A stretch of 64,000 bases of DNA, from contig JALHPU010000008.1 of NCBI GenBank assembly GCA_022842325.1, positions 1 to 64,000 on the forward strand. Reading direction: 5' to 3'. How positions within the stretch are numbered: position 1 is the stretch's first letter; each line of letters begins with the position of its first letter. Source of the DNA: Sulfuritalea sp. (GTDB taxonomy: Bacteria; Pseudomonadota; Gammaproteobacteria; Burkholderiales; Rhodocyclaceae). Made by a program: the position numbers and the translations under genes. Below, one piece after another: positions 15,423-26,490 of the stretch. Under the pieces are notes generated by a model. The model worked only from the letters and a program-made list of their open reading frames with translations. It was not told the origin of the DNA and did not search any database.

Positions 15423-16470
15423 TGAGGGTCTTTACCACCTTGGTGGTATGTGCCTCGGACAAGTGCGCATAACGTTGCACCATCTGTAGCGTTTTATGGC
15501 CCAAAACTCCAGCAATCTCACTTAGTGAAGCACTGCTCATCGCCAAATAACTTGCGGCTGTGTGTCTCAAATCGTGAAAACGGAAATCCTTGATTTCAGC
15601 CGCCTCCAGCGCATTGTTCCAGCTTTTACGAATCTCGAAAGGGCGCGCTTTTTCTCCGGTAATTCGTCCTGGAAACACCAAATTCGTGTCTATTCGGCGC
15701 ACCTTTGAAAGCTCCTTCACACATTCGTAAGCATGCCCAGTTAACGGAACGTTTCGCCGATCGCCATTTTTGGTATCAGGCAGGATGATGCGCCCCATTT
15801 CCAAATCAATATCCTGCCATCTCAAGCCCATAATCTCCCCGTATCGCATGCCTGTGGATACCGCGAGAACTACAATCGGGTAGAGGACAGTGCAATCTGA
15901 ATGCTTGCAGGCTTTCAGCAGTTTCTCAATCTCGTCTTCAGACAAAAATCTCACTCGCCCCTTAGGCTCTTTGGGCTTGGTGACTTTTCGCATGGGATTG
16001 TCTTCGAGCCACCCCCACTCGCGCACCGCAATCGTGAACGCGTGTGATAGGACTGCCAGATATCGGATAACGGTAGACGGCGAACGAGGAATTTTGCGGC
16101 CTGTCGAGGTATTGGCGAGACGCCCCCGATACTCGGCAAGCAATGCTGGCGTCACATCGGACAGCATGTGCGCGCCAATCTGAGCCTTCCACCACTTAAG
16201 CTGCGCCTCCTGCTGCGCCTTGCTTCGAGGCTTGTGGGGGAGGACTTCCAGAATATAACGATCAATAAGTTCAGCAAGCGTGTGGCGTCGGGCCTCCGCT
16301 GTCTTGAAATAGCGCCCCTCACGAATAGCAGCTTCCGTCTGTTGCGCCCACTTCTTTGCCGTCGTGATATTCGGAAAGGTTGCGGACTGCGCTGGGTAAC
16401 CTTTCAGCCGAACCTTTACACGGTGGTGCGTTGTGCCGTCGGAAGCGACCCGTGTTTCGATAACCGCCAT
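15388..16470 (-). CDS. Site-specific tyrosine integrase
   Basis: A 360-residue phage-type integrase, the probable enzyme that inserted the element into tRNA-Met. An N-terminal arm-binding domain (about 1-55) is followed by a SAM-like core-binding domain (about 65-150) and a catalytic domain with Arg in STGMRYGEI, Lys in TKNGDRR, HDLRHT, LGHKT and the nucleophile Tyr in VQRYAHLSE. I chose the ATG at 16470 because AGGAG lies 8 bp upstream; a GTG at 16479 would leave no room for a ribosome site. It is transcribed away from the tRNA, with 340 bp of AT-rich DNA containing repeated GGGACA sites between. Intact and likely active. Confidence 0.93.
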   Translation of the reverse strand: MAVIETRVASDGTTHHRVKVRLKGYPAQSATFPNITTAKKWAQQTEAAIREGRYFKTAEARRHTLAELIDRYILEVLPHKPRSKAQQEAQLKWWKAQIGAHMLSDVTPALLAEYRGRLANTSTGRKIPRSPSTVIRYLAVLSHAFTIAVREWGWLEDNPMRKVTKPKEPKGRVRFLSEDEIEKLLKACKHSDCTVLYPIVVLAVSTGMRYGEIMGLRWQDIDLEMGRIILPDTKNGDRRNVPLTGHAYECVKELSKVRRIDTNLVFPGRITGEKARPFEIRKSWNNALEAAEIKDFRFHDLRHTAASYLAMSSASLSEIAGVLGHKTLQMVQRYAHLSEAHTTKVVKTLNDRLFGSSNAA

Positions 16471-16479
16471 TACACCCAC

Positions 16480-16689
16480 TCCTTTTGGAGTAAGTATACC
16501 TTGAAATTAGGTTTAAATATGATTAACAATCATATTATTGTTTTATATATCATTGTTTTAAAGCAATTTTTTGCAGTTAATTGCAATCATGGGACAGTAT
16601 GGGACATTTATCTGGGCTACGCTGGTCTACTCCAGAGTTCGCCGATTTTTTCCTTCCGAGTGTCCCATGAGTGTCCCATACGAACAAAA
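16480..16689. promoter_or_regulatory. Integrase promoter and right arm region
   Basis: AT-rich DNA upstream of the integrase. Two GGGACA sites (16591-16596 and 16601-16606, 10 bp apart) lie opposite in orientation to a GTGTCCC pair (16660-16666 and 16671-16677, 11 bp apart). The left end of the island has the same 11-bp pair at 238-255. Together these look like integrase arm sites, and the AT-rich stretch 16500-16580 between them and the gene could bind IHF and hold the integrase promoter. Individual promoter boxes are not confidently assigned. Confidence 0.5.
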
Positions 16690-16715
16690 AAGCCCAAGAC
16701 TTTCGCCTTGGGCTT
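16690..16715 (-). terminator. Rho-independent terminator after tRNA-Met
   Basis: A perfect 9-bp stem (AAGCCCAAG, 16690-16698 with 16707-16715), 8-base loop, followed on the minus strand by six or more T. It lies about 95 bp beyond the tRNA 3' end in the tRNA's transcription direction. Because it is inside the island boundary, the island appears to supply the terminator of its host tRNA gene and also shields the integrase from read-through. Confidence 0.85.
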
Positions 16716-16810
16716 AATTCAAAAATTCGTTAACTCGCCGGTTGATCTACATAAGTTATTGATTTTTTATCTTGTGCCGACTCAAGCAACGCACGGTTAC
16801 CTGATTTTTT

Positions 16811-16887
<77 letters not shown>

Positions 16888-17302
16888 GCGTATCTAAAAA
16901 CAGCCCCTCTTCGTAAGGGAAGCGCCGAACAAACAACGGATTTTTGATGGATCAGACTGAGAACGGGGTTATTTTAACATTCCGCTCCGCTGAAGCAGCG
17001 CGGGCAGAAAGGGTGGACGACGAGGAAATAACTTCTGTAACCGCAACGCCAAAAGCAGGCCGGCGTCATGCCTAAAAAACCGGGGGGACGCGACATACAC
17101 AGATCTGTGTCGTCGAAAAGGCGCGTAGTTGATGAAATCATCAACCGCATGCGCAACCGAATGGCGATTCCCCGTCTAAAAAAATTCGACTGCTTGCAAA
17201 TACCGGCAACCTGCCGCCCACGATACACCGCCGCATGTCGGGCGGTCTGGTCCCGGACCTAGCAATGAAGATCTGCTGCCTGCGGCAACATCCGATTCAC
17301 GT

Positions 17303-17332
17303 TTGACATGAATCAAGGCGATTGACTATATT
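17303..17332 (+). promoter_or_regulatory. Sigma-70-like promoter
   Basis: TTGACA (17303-17308), an 18-bp spacer and TATATT (17327-17332), one base from consensus at -10. It points to the phosphotransacetylase-family gene at 17600, implying a leader of about 260 nt. Confidence 0.6.
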
Positions 17333-17342
17333 CGGATCTATT

Positions 17343-17361
17343 GTTGTTGCGGCGCAACAAC
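17343..17361. promoter_or_regulatory. Palindrome at the predicted start of transcription
   Basis: A perfect 8-bp inverted repeat GTTGTTGC / GCAACAAC with a 3-base centre, about 10 bp after the -10 box. It could be an operator or a 5' stem of the leader RNA. Confidence 0.45.
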
Positions 17362-17599
17362 GGCGGGAGATTGTCCTCTCAAACCCTGTTTCCAATTTCA
17401 CAAATATCTGATACCGGACTGATTGGCGACCCAAGAGCTGATGTGCAAACCCAAAGCGGGAACGGGTATTCGAAGGCTGCACGATCACTAAATTCCCGAT
17501 TATGAGTTTCCTTTCGCCGGACAAAACCGGCGGTAGTGACGCCCCGCCGTACAGAACCCAAGATCCATCGCGCCACTTGAATCAACAAGGATCAGCTAC

Positions 17600-18544
17600 A
17601 TGGTCAACCATCACAAAAAATACCAGCGGCTGATCAAACGCTGCAAGCAACTGCCGCCAACACCGACTGCGGTTGCGCATCCCTGCGACGAGAGTTCGCT
17701 GCAGGGCGCCGTTGATGCGGCCAAGGCCGGACTGATCGCGCCGATACTGGTCGGTCCAGTTGCACGCATCAGGGAAGTCGCGGCAAAAGCCGGCGTCGAC
17801 ATCTCCGGTTATCCGATCGTCAATGCCGAATTCAGCCATGAATCGGCCGAAAAGGCAGTGGCGGAGGTGCGCGCCGGGCGCGCTGAGGCGCTGATGAAAG
17901 GCAGCCTGCACACCGACGAGTTGATGAGTGCGGTGATCAGGCGCGACACCGGCCTGCGTACCGCAAGGCGTATCAGCCACTGCTTCATCATGGACGTACC
18001 GGGACACGCCGATGCGCTGATCATCACCGATGCGGCGGTGAACATTACGCCCACACTCAAGGAAAAGGTCGATATCGTTCAGAATGCGATTGACCTCGCG
18101 CACGATCTGGGTTTGACAGAGGTGCGGGTGGCGATCCTGTCGGCGATGGAAACAGTCAATCCTGACGTGCCATCCACACTCGAGGCTGCGGCACTGTGCA
18201 AGATGGCCGATCGCAAGCAGATCACCGGCGCCCTGCTTGACGGACCGCTTGCTCTCGACAACGCGATCAGCCCCGAAGCCGCAAGAATCAAGAACATCGA
18301 ATCGCGAGTGGCAGGACATGCGAATGTACTGGTAGTGCCGGATCTCGAAGCGGGCAATATGCTTGCCAAGAGTCTGACTTTTCTGGGTGGAGCTGATGCC
18401 GCAGGCATCGTGCTGGGCGCGCGCGTGCCGATCATCCTGACCAGCCGTGCTGATTCGCTGATCGCACGACTGGCCTCCTGTGCAGTAGCGACGCTGATCG
18501 CCAACGCTCGGCGGAAAAACAGCGGAAAAACACTGAAGGCATGA
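17600..18544 (+). CDS. Phosphate acetyl/butyryltransferase family protein
   Basis: A 314-residue protein of the PTA_PTB family, which moves an acyl group between CoA and phosphate in the cytoplasm. The C-terminal signature SLTFLGGADAAGIVLGARVPI and the central GALLDGPLALDNAIS are characteristic. The length fits the short form (butyryl type, or the transferase part of enoyl-CoA hydratase fusions) rather than the long Pta. No acetate or butyrate kinase gene is adjacent; the only neighbour downstream is a convergent permease. The substrate is uncertain. AAGGA lies about 11 bp before the ATG. Confidence 0.85.
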   Translation: MVNHHKKYQRLIKRCKQLPPTPTAVAHPCDESSLQGAVDAAKAGLIAPILVGPVARIREVAAKAGVDISGYPIVNAEFSHESAEKAVAEVRAGRAEALMKGSLHTDELMSAVIRRDTGLRTARRISHCFIMDVPGHADALIITDAAVNITPTLKEKVDIVQNAIDLAHDLGLTEVRVAILSAMETVNPDVPSTLEAAALCKMADRKQITGALLDGPLALDNAISPEAARIKNIESRVAGHANVLVVPDLEAGNMLAKSLTFLGGADAAGIVLGARVPIILTSRADSLIARLASCAVATLIANARRKNSGKTLKA

Positions 18545-18680
18545 CAGGGGCGGCGAGCTGGGGCGCAAGCGCAGGCGCGGTTTTTTCGACTCCAGAAATA
18601 AATAAATCGTTAGTTATTCATGTTAATTCTCAGGGTCCGCTATTGCTGCACGTTGAATTCCGGCTGAAGATCGAACGAGG

Positions 18681-19754
18681 TCAGCCGGTCGCGGCATCCC
18701 GCTGGTCCGCGCCGTCCTTGACCCAGGCATCGACCAGTGTGTATGCCACAGCCAGCAACACGGGCCCGACAAAAATGCCGACCAGACCGAAAGACAGCAA
18801 ACCGCCAATAACGCCGGCAAAAATCAGCAGAAGTGGCAGATCGGCGCCCTGCCTGATGAGGAACGGTCGAATAACATTGTCGATGGTGCCAACGAACATC
18901 GTCCACACCAGCAGAAAGATTGCCAGACCGGTGCTGTCACTCCAGTAGAGCCAGGCTGCGGCGGGAAGCAGCGCCAGGAACGGGCCAATCTGGGCGATGC
19001 ACAGCATGAACATGATGGCTGTCAGCACGGTGGCGAAGGGCACGCCCGCGATTACCAGGCCGATGCCGCCAAGGAGGGACTGTGCGAGTGCGGTCACCAC
19101 CACACCAAGGGCAACCCCGCGTATCGCCTGTCCGGCCAGTATCACTGATTGCTCGCCGCGTTCGGTCGCCAGGCGTTTGCCGAAGCGGATCACCCAACTG
19201 GACCAGGCCTCGCCCCGGGCGTACAAGATGGCAGACAGAATCAGCGTGAGCATGAATTGTGCAAATACCACGCCAAAGCTGCCCACCTCGGTCAGAAACC
19301 AGCGGGTAACAGCACCGGCGTACGGCTCAGCCTTTGCAGCAAGATCGCGAGCACTTTCGGCAGCGATCTTGTTCCATAAAACCACCGCGTGGTCGCCAAT
19401 CAGCGGCAGGGTCTGCAGCCAGTCCGGCGGCGGTGGCAAATGATAGATAGTCAGCTTTTTTCCAAAACCAATTATTTCGTCAGCATGCTCGACGATGGTG
19501 GCTATCGCCAGGGTCAGCGGCACCACGAACACCAGCAGCAAGGCCAGCATCATCGCGGTCACTGCGAGGGCACGATTGTTCCACAGTCGCGCCTGGACCC
19601 GGAGCAGCAATGGCCAGGTGGCAACAACAATCATGGTTGCCCAGATCAGCGGCGCTATAAAAGGACGGATGATCCAGAACGAGGCGAATATCAAACCAGC
19701 TATGAACAATACAGCCAAGGTCGTGCGCGTGAGTTCACTGCGCGGTGCGTTCAT
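18681..19754 (-). CDS. AI-2E family (PerM-like) membrane transporter
   Basis: A 357-residue inner-membrane protein of the AI-2E/UPF0118 family. Hydrophobic segments are at about 10-30, 33-50, 63-85, 150-180, 215-275 and 310-345, with the usual N-terminal pair before a long cytoplasmic or amphipathic stretch. Family members export various small solutes or act as Na+/H+ antiporters; the autoinducer role is not general, so no substrate is assigned. It has its own spacer to rpoD (19755-19926) containing the rpoD terminator, and converges on the pta-like gene. Confidence 0.88.
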   Translation of the reverse strand: MNAPRSELTRTTLAVLFIAGLIFASFWIIRPFIAPLIWATMIVVATWPLLLRVQARLWNNRALAVTAMMLALLLVFVVPLTLAIATIVEHADEIIGFGKKLTIYHLPPPPDWLQTLPLIGDHAVVLWNKIAAESARDLAAKAEPYAGAVTRWFLTEVGSFGVVFAQFMLTLILSAILYARGEAWSSWVIRFGKRLATERGEQSVILAGQAIRGVALGVVVTALAQSLLGGIGLVIAGVPFATVLTAIMFMLCIAQIGPFLALLPAAAWLYWSDSTGLAIFLLVWTMFVGTIDNVIRPFLIRQGADLPLLLIFAGVIGGLLSFGLVGIFVGPVLLAVAYTLVDAWVKDGADQRDAATG

Positions 19755-19845
19755 GGGCTTCTCCGGGGGATCATTGATAACACTGCCAAGCTGAATTCTT
19801 GAGCAAGTCTAACCCGGGCAGCAACCTGAAAACCGGTTCATGTAA

Positions 19846-19876
19846 AACGGGACCGGCAAGCAGCACCGGTCCCGTT
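19846..19876 (-). terminator. rpoD operon terminator
   Basis: A perfect 11-bp stem (19846-19856 with 19866-19876, AACGGGACCGG) with a 9-base loop; on the minus strand it continues into a T run (CCGTTTTACA). It lies 50 bp after the rpoD stop codon and is a good rho-independent terminator for the operon. Confidence 0.9.
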
Positions 19877-19926
19877 CGCATTGATCAACCCTTTTTAGGG
19901 GCCGAAGGCGCTCAGTTTTTGTTTGC

Positions 19927-22161
<2,235 letters not shown>

Positions 22162-22279
22162 GACTATCCTCGGCTGGAGCACATTTGCGGCGCGGTGCTG
22201 CCGGCCAGGGGAACGCCGCGACAAACGCGGACCGGGCGACACAGCGCGCCGTGAAAGCGCTGAAGAACCGTTAAGTATA

Positions 22280-24034
22280 TCAGATCGGGGTACCGCCCGT
22301 CGAGGGCATCCCAGGATGCTTCCTGGCCAGCAGTTCGGCCAGTCTTTGCCGCTCTTCCGCACTCAGTCCCTCCCGGGCGCGGGCGGTGAGCCGCTCGATC
22401 TCGGCTGTGAGGGCGGTATGGCGCAGGCGCGTCACGGAATCGTTGAACATGGCCTCGAGGGCGCCGAGATCGACTTCCTCCACCATGTTCGCCGCAATGC
22501 CGGCAACCAGTGCCTCGTGCGGCGTGTCGCGGAAGAACTCCAGCAGCAGGCCGAAGCCCCCGGATGGCAGTTCGCCGTGCTCGATCGCGTCGGCAATCGC
22601 AACCAGCGCCTCGCCTTCCACGCGCTCGCGGTCAATCAGGTCCAGCGGCAGGGTGGTCGCCCACTCCGGCTTGTGCAGCAGGATTTGCAGCAGTTTGTAT
22701 TCGATCGAGGAAGGCACCGGCCGCTGCTTCATCTGCGCCGGTGCATAACGGCTGCGGGCCAGCGGCTTGAGGCCGCACTGGGCTTCGACTTCGGCCTGCG
22801 ATACCTGCGCGCGCTGGGCGATTTCCTTGGTCAGCTGGACTCTCAGGATCGGCGCGGACAGCTTTTGCAACAGTGGTTTCGCGGCGTGCACCAGCATGGC
22901 GCGGCCTTCGGCGGTATTGGGATTGGTCTGTTTTACCAGTTCGCGCAGGAGAAATTCGCTCAGGCGGGTCGCGCTTCGCGTCTGCAGCACGAAGGCTTCC
23001 TTGCCATGCTCGCGGATGTATTCGTCCGGGTCCTGGTTGCCCGGCATCTGCAGGATCTCGACGGTCTTGTTGTCGGCCAGGTGGCCCAGGCTCACTTCCA
23101 TGGCCCGCCACGCGGCGCGATCGCCGGCGCTGTCGCGGTCGAAACAGAACACCACGCGATTGGCCTGCTTCAGGAGTTTTTGCACGTTCGCGTCGGTGGC
23201 CGCGGTGCCGAGCGTGGCCACCACGTTCTCGACGCCGGCCTGCACCAGTCCGACCACGTCCATGTAGCCTTCGACCACCAGCACCGTGTCCTGCTCCTGG
23301 ATCGCCTTGCGCGCCTGGGGCAGGCCGTAAAGTTCGCGACCCTTCTCGAACAGCGGCGTTTCCGGCGAATTCAGGTACTTCGGCTCGCCTTCGCCGATCA
23401 CCCGCCCGCCGAAACCGATGACATTGCCGCGCTGGTCGAGGATGGGAAACATCACCCGGTCACGGAAGCGGTCATAGCGGCGGCCTTGGTCATTGACAAT
23501 GACCAGGCCGCATTCGACCAGCGCCGCATCGTTGTAGTCGGGGAAAACCTGCTGCAGGTTCTGCCAGCCGTCGGGGGCGTAGCCGAGAGCGAATTTTGCG
23601 GCGATTTCACCCGTCAGGCCGCGCTTCTTGAGGTAATCGACGGCCTTCGGCGAAGTTTTCAGCTGCTCGCGATAGAAGTGCATGGCGCGCGCCATCAGTT
23701 CGGTCAGCGGCGCCTTCTTGGCCCGGACGGCCGCGTTGCGTTCCTCGTGCGGCACCTGCAAACCGGCGGAAGAGGCCAGATCCTCGACCGCCTCGATGAA
23801 GCCGATCCCGGCGTGCTGCATCAGGAAGCCGATGGCGCTGCCATGCGCGCCGCAGCCGAAGCAGTGATAGAACTGTTTCGACGGGCTGACCGTGAAGGAG
23901 GGCGATTTTTCCGAGTGGAAGGGACAGCAGGCGCTGTAATTCGCCCCTGTCTTGCGCAGCGGGACATAACGCTCGACCACATCGACGATGTCGACGCGGG
24001 CGAGCAGTTCCTGGACGAAGCTTTCTGGGATCAC
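22280..24034 (-). CDS. dnaG: DNA primase
   Basis: 584 residues, synthesises RNA primers at the replication fork. The CHC2 zinc finger ([22 protein letters not shown]), the RNAP-like basic core and the TOPRIM motif [14 protein letters not shown] are clear; the C-terminal DnaB-binding helical domain completes it. The start is a GTG at 24034 giving [15 protein letters not shown], which matches the family N-terminus; no in-frame ATG lies between there and the yqeY stop 7 bp upstream. It is tightly spaced after yqeY, so it is translated from the same message. Confidence 0.97.
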   Translation of the reverse strand: MIPESFVQELLARVDIVDVVERYVPLRKTGANYSACCPFHSEKSPSFTVSPSKQFYHCFGCGAHGSAIGFLMQHAGIGFIEAVEDLASSAGLQVPHEERNAAVRAKKAPLTELMARAMHFYREQLKTSPKAVDYLKKRGLTGEIAAKFALGYAPDGWQNLQQVFPDYNDAALVECGLVIVNDQGRRYDRFRDRVMFPILDQRGNVIGFGGRVIGEGEPKYLNSPETPLFEKGRELYGLPQARKAIQEQDTVLVVEGYMDVVGLVQAGVENVVATLGTAATDANVQKLLKQANRVVFCFDRDSAGDRAAWRAMEVSLGHLADNKTVEILQMPGNQDPDEYIREHGKEAFVLQTRSATRLSEFLLRELVKQTNPNTAEGRAMLVHAAKPLLQKLSAPILRVQLTKEIAQRAQVSQAEVEAQCGLKPLARSRYAPAQMKQRPVPSSIEYKLLQILLHKPEWATTLPLDLIDRERVEGEALVAIADAIEHGELPSGGFGLLLEFFRDTPHEALVAGIAANMVEEVDLGALEAMFNDSVTRLRHTALTAEIERLTARAREGLSAEERQRLAELLARKHPGMPSTGGTPI

Positions 24035-24041
24035 CGGAGCA

Positions 24042-24491
24042 TTATGCGCCGGAGAGTTTTGCCTTGACGAGCTTGGAAACCTCGCCCATGTCGGCGCGGC
24101 CGGCCACCTTGGGCTTGACCAGCGCGATGACCTTGCCCATGTCGGCGGGCGCCCTGGCGCCGGAATCGGCGATGGCGGCCGCCACGATGGCTTCGACTTC
24201 GGCGGCCGACAGCCCCTGCGGCATGTAGTCGGCCAGTACGGCGGATTCAAACTTCTCGACGTCGGCCAGATCCTGGCGTTTGGCGGCTTCGTACTGGGTG
24301 ATCGAATCCTTGCGCTGCTTGAGCATTTTTTCGATCACGGAAATCACGGCGGCGTCGTTGATTTCCACCTTCTCGTCCACCCGCTTCTGCTTGATCGCGG
24401 CGCGCAGCAGGCTCAGCGCATCCTTGCGGGCCTTCTCGCCAGCCTTCATGGCGGCCTTCCAGTCGTCGTCGATACGGGTTTCGAGGCTCAT
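24042..24491 (-). CDS. yqeY: GatB/YqeY domain protein
   Basis: A 149-residue YqeY-family protein, resembling the tRNA-binding tail of the amidotransferase subunit GatB; its cellular role is poorly defined. It starts MSLETRIDDDWKAAMKAGEK and ends with the helical KVIALVKPKVAGRADMGEVS segment. The ATG at 24491 has AAAGGA about 8 bp upstream; a GTG one codon earlier is less likely. It lies between rpsU and dnaG as in many beta- and gammaproteobacteria. Confidence 0.95.
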   Translation of the reverse strand: MSLETRIDDDWKAAMKAGEKARKDALSLLRAAIKQKRVDEKVEINDAAVISVIEKMLKQRKDSITQYEAAKRQDLADVEKFESAVLADYMPQGLSAAEVEAIVAAAIADSGARAPADMGKVIALVKPKVAGRADMGEVSKLVKAKLSGA

Positions 24492-24527
24492 CACATCATC
24501 CTTTCCAGAAGCAGTCCGGTGGATACC

Positions 24528-24547
24528 GTCCGGCCGCCCGGCCGGAC
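24528..24547 (-). repeat. GC hairpin in rpsU-yqeY spacer
   Basis: An 8-bp perfect stem (24528-24535 with 24540-24547, GTCCGGCC) with a 4-base loop, downstream of the attenuator and upstream of yqeY. It may be an RNA processing or stabilising stem on the yqeY-dnaG-rpoD message. Confidence 0.5.
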
Positions 24548-24596
24548 ATATCGCACCGGGGGATACCGTCCTCGACTCAGGTCTCGGACATAAAAC

Positions 24597-24620
24597 ACAA
24601 AAACCGCCTGGCGGCGGTTT
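24597..24620 (-). terminator. Terminator/attenuator after rpsU
   Basis: An 8-bp stem AAACCGCC / GGCGGTTT (24601-24608 with 24613-24620) followed on the minus strand by TTTTTGTG. It lies 55 bp after the rpsU stop. By analogy with E. coli, partial termination here lets S21 be made in excess over primase and sigma. Confidence 0.85.
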
Positions 24621-24674
24621 CGGTCATCAAGCGGCAAAACGAACGCGGTTCAGGCTGCAGAACCGCAATCCGGA

Positions 24675-24887
24675 TCAGTACATCTTCGGCGGCAGAAGCT
24701 GGCTGCGAATGCGCTTGTGGTGGCGCTTGACGGCAGCCGCGGCCTTGCGCTTGCGCTCGGTCGTGGGCTTTTCGTAGAACTCGCGTGCGCGCAGCTCGGT
24801 CAGCAGACCAGTCTTTTCGATGGCGCGCTTGAAGCGACGGATCGCGACTTCAAACGGCTCGTTTTCCTTGAGGCGAATACCCGGCAT
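24675..24887 (-). CDS. rpsU: Ribosomal protein bS21
   Basis: 70 residues, very basic, begins [25 protein letters not shown] and ends [10 protein letters not shown], fully typical of bS21 in the 30S subunit, which aids base pairing of the anti-Shine-Dalgarno region. It is the first gene of the rpsU-yqeY-dnaG-rpoD cluster; the promoter should lie in 24888-24965. Confidence 0.98.
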   Translation of the reverse strand: MPGIRLKENEPFEVAIRRFKRAIEKTGLLTELRAREFYEKPTTERKRKAAAAVKRHHKRIRSQLLPPKMY

Positions 24888-24965
24888 TGCAATTATCCTG
24901 GAGAGGCGGGAAAGGCGCGCATTCTAAACGCTTTGCCATTGATGTCAATCGTTTCAACGCCGGCT

Positions 24966-26042
24966 TCAGGCCGGTCCGAATGCCTTCAGCAGCCAGCGCG
25001 CTGCCTGGTCGGCCCCGGTTGCCTGCGGCGCCGCAGGTGCCGGCGCTCGCCACAGGCCCTGCAGCAGATCGATGAAATCGCCGGCCATCAGGCGCCCGCG
25101 CGTCAGTCGTGCGGCGCGGGCATGGTCGGCCAGCCAGGCCACCAGGTGCGGCGTTTCCGGCCAGTCGTCGCGTTCCAGATAGAGGATGGGGACGGCGCTG
25201 CAGGCCGCCTCGACGAAGGTGCCGTAGCCGGGCTTGGTGATCACCGCGTCGACGCTGGCCAGCAGGTCGCCGAAACGCAGGCCGGCGGCATCGAAGCTGC
25301 GGACGTCGCTGCGTCGGATCTGCCAGGCCTTGGGCACCAGCCAGGTCAGGCCCGGCGTCTGTGGCCAAGCTGCCACGGGCAGGGGAAACTCCATGCCACC
25401 CATGGCCAGCAACAGCCAGCGCTCACTTTCGTCAAGGCCAAGCTCAGCGGCAAAATGCTTCCGGTCCGCGCGCCCGATATCGGCAATCGGCGCAATGTCC
25501 TGCCGGTGTCGCAGATCAGCCATCGGCAGCCCCGGTGTGGCGCGCAGAAAGCCCGCACCCGTGTCGTAGGCGGCCAGCATCTGGGCGTGGATTTGCGAAG
25601 CCCAGGGTTCGTCACCGAAATAATGGGCGAACAACTCGGCCCAGTTCAGCGAGCACAGGCCGACGCCGGGAACGCCGGCTGCCGTCGCCCCGGCCAGCGG
25701 CAGGTAGGCGACATTGCTGAGCACCGCGTCGACCTGATGGTGTCGCAGCCAGCCCGCCTCGGCAGCAACGCGCCGCGGCCAGTCGGCGTGAAACTCGAGG
25801 TAGCGCCCGGCGCTGGCGGCGAGGTCGATATCCACCGCGTTGTGCATGACGAAGCCGAAGTCGCGCGCCTCGGCCACATGTTCGAATTCGACGGCGATGC
25901 GTGCCGCCAGGCGTTCGCGCGGCAGCGCGCTGCGCACCGTCAGGCGCATTTCCGGCGTCAGGCGGCCGAGGGCGTTCAGCACCGGTGCGGTCTGCGCCAG
26001 GTGGCCCAGGCCGTGGGCCGAAATATCGGCCAGCAGATGCAT
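24966..26042 (-). CDS. GT-B-like glycosyltransferase family protein
   Basis: 358 residues from the ATG at 26042 (MHLLADISAHGLGHLAQTAP); the frame is open to 26651 but the upstream part overlaps another gene. The N-terminal GHGLGH-like loop, a central LNWAELFAHYFG, and the C-terminal ITKPGYGTFVEAACSAVPILYLERDDWPE region (acceptor/nucleotide-sugar half with a conserved K-x-GYGT-x-x-E) place it with MGT/MurG-like hypothetical glycosyltransferases, including proteins once noted near galactokinase-type genes. The substrate is unknown. It lies 5 bp after a receiver-like gene and is probably co-transcribed with it. Confidence 0.75.
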   Translation of the reverse strand: MHLLADISAHGLGHLAQTAPVLNALGRLTPEMRLTVRSALPRERLAARIAVEFEHVAEARDFGFVMHNAVDIDLAASAGRYLEFHADWPRRVAAEAGWLRHHQVDAVLSNVAYLPLAGATAAGVPGVGLCSLNWAELFAHYFGDEPWASQIHAQMLAAYDTGAGFLRATPGLPMADLRHRQDIAPIADIGRADRKHFAAELGLDESERWLLLAMGGMEFPLPVAAWPQTPGLTWLVPKAWQIRRSDVRSFDAAGLRFGDLLASVDAVITKPGYGTFVEAACSAVPILYLERDDWPETPHLVAWLADHARAARLTRGRLMAGDFIDLLQGLWRAPAPAAPQATGADQAARWLLKAFGPA

Positions 26043-26047
26043 GCGCT

Positions 26048-26365
26048 TCAGCTTGCCAGCTTGAGGCGACGCACCACGCGCTTGTCGACGTGGCTGCGCG
26101 CCGCAAAATCCGTCGCGCCGGCCGCTTTCGCCGCCTCGACCGCGGGACCGTCGAAGGTCGCGGCGCAGGTGACGATATCGACGTCGGGATGCAGCGCGCG
26201 CAAGCGGGCGACCTCGTCCAGCGCATCGCGCCGGCCGAGATCGATCACGATGCAGTCGGGTGTCTCGGCGCTGGTTCGCGGCAGCATCGTGACGCCGGCA
26301 GTCGACCAGACGTGGCTCAGGCGCAGGCGGGTGGTCAGGTCGTGGCAGAGGAGCAGGATTTTCAT
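26048..26365 (-). CDS. Receiver-like (CheY-type) protein, degenerate
   Basis: A 105-residue single-domain protein from MKILLLCHDL. The alternating strand-helix pattern, DCIVIDLG at the end of strand 3 (aspartate in the phosphoacceptor place), the VDIVTCAATF strand 4 and ATDFAARSHVD strand 5 recall a response-regulator receiver. The acidic pair after strand 1 is only partly kept (HD) and the invariant lysine after strand 5 is replaced, so phosphorylation is doubtful. It is coupled to the glycosyltransferase-like gene 5 bp downstream. A non-receiver Rossmann-like protein is the alternative. Confidence 0.6.
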   Translation of the reverse strand: MKILLLCHDLTTRLRLSHVWSTAGVTMLPRTSAETPDCIVIDLGRRDALDEVARLRALHPDVDIVTCAATFDGPAVEAAKAAGATDFAARSHVDKRVVRRLKLAS

Positions 26366-26392
26366 TTCTCGCGGATGCGGAGTGGGGGAAGC

Positions 26393-26417
26393 GCCGTGTC
26401 GCCAGCGCCGACTTCTG
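26393..26417 (+). repeat. Dispersed 25-bp repeat, copy 1 (spacer)
   Basis: Copy with core AGCGCCGACTTCTG in the spacer between the receiver-like gene and the radical SAM gene. It is followed 23 bp later by a GC hairpin (26440-26459, TGCCGGG / CCCGGCA) running into CTTTT, the same hairpin type that accompanies the spacer copies at 57.6 and 58.3 kb. Confidence 0.8.
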
Positions 26418-26490
26418 GATTTTGCCATGGGGGTTGGCGTGCCGGGACTCGCCCCGGCAGGCTTTTGTCGATGCTGGATATAATGCCAGT

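Larger units (their letters stand above)
16888..17599. other. Gene-poor spacer, tRNA-Met to pta-like gene
   Basis: About 710 bp without a convincing protein gene; the open frames here are short and lack ribosome sites. It holds the tRNA promoter region (upstream of 16887 on the minus strand), a good sigma-70-like promoter at 17303-17332 reading right, and a palindrome at 17343-17361. The remaining 240 bp to the pta-like start would be a long leader if that promoter drives it. Confidence 0.6.

Noticed and set aside
1..16810. CRISPR array or conjugation module in the island
   Set aside because: No regularly spaced repeats, no relaxase, type IV secretion or replication genes seen in any frame.
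17582..18568. Minus-strand frame of 328 codons over the phosphotransacetylase-family gene
   Set aside because: The plus strand carries a clear PTA/PTB family protein; the minus frame is Cys/His/Arg-rich noise.
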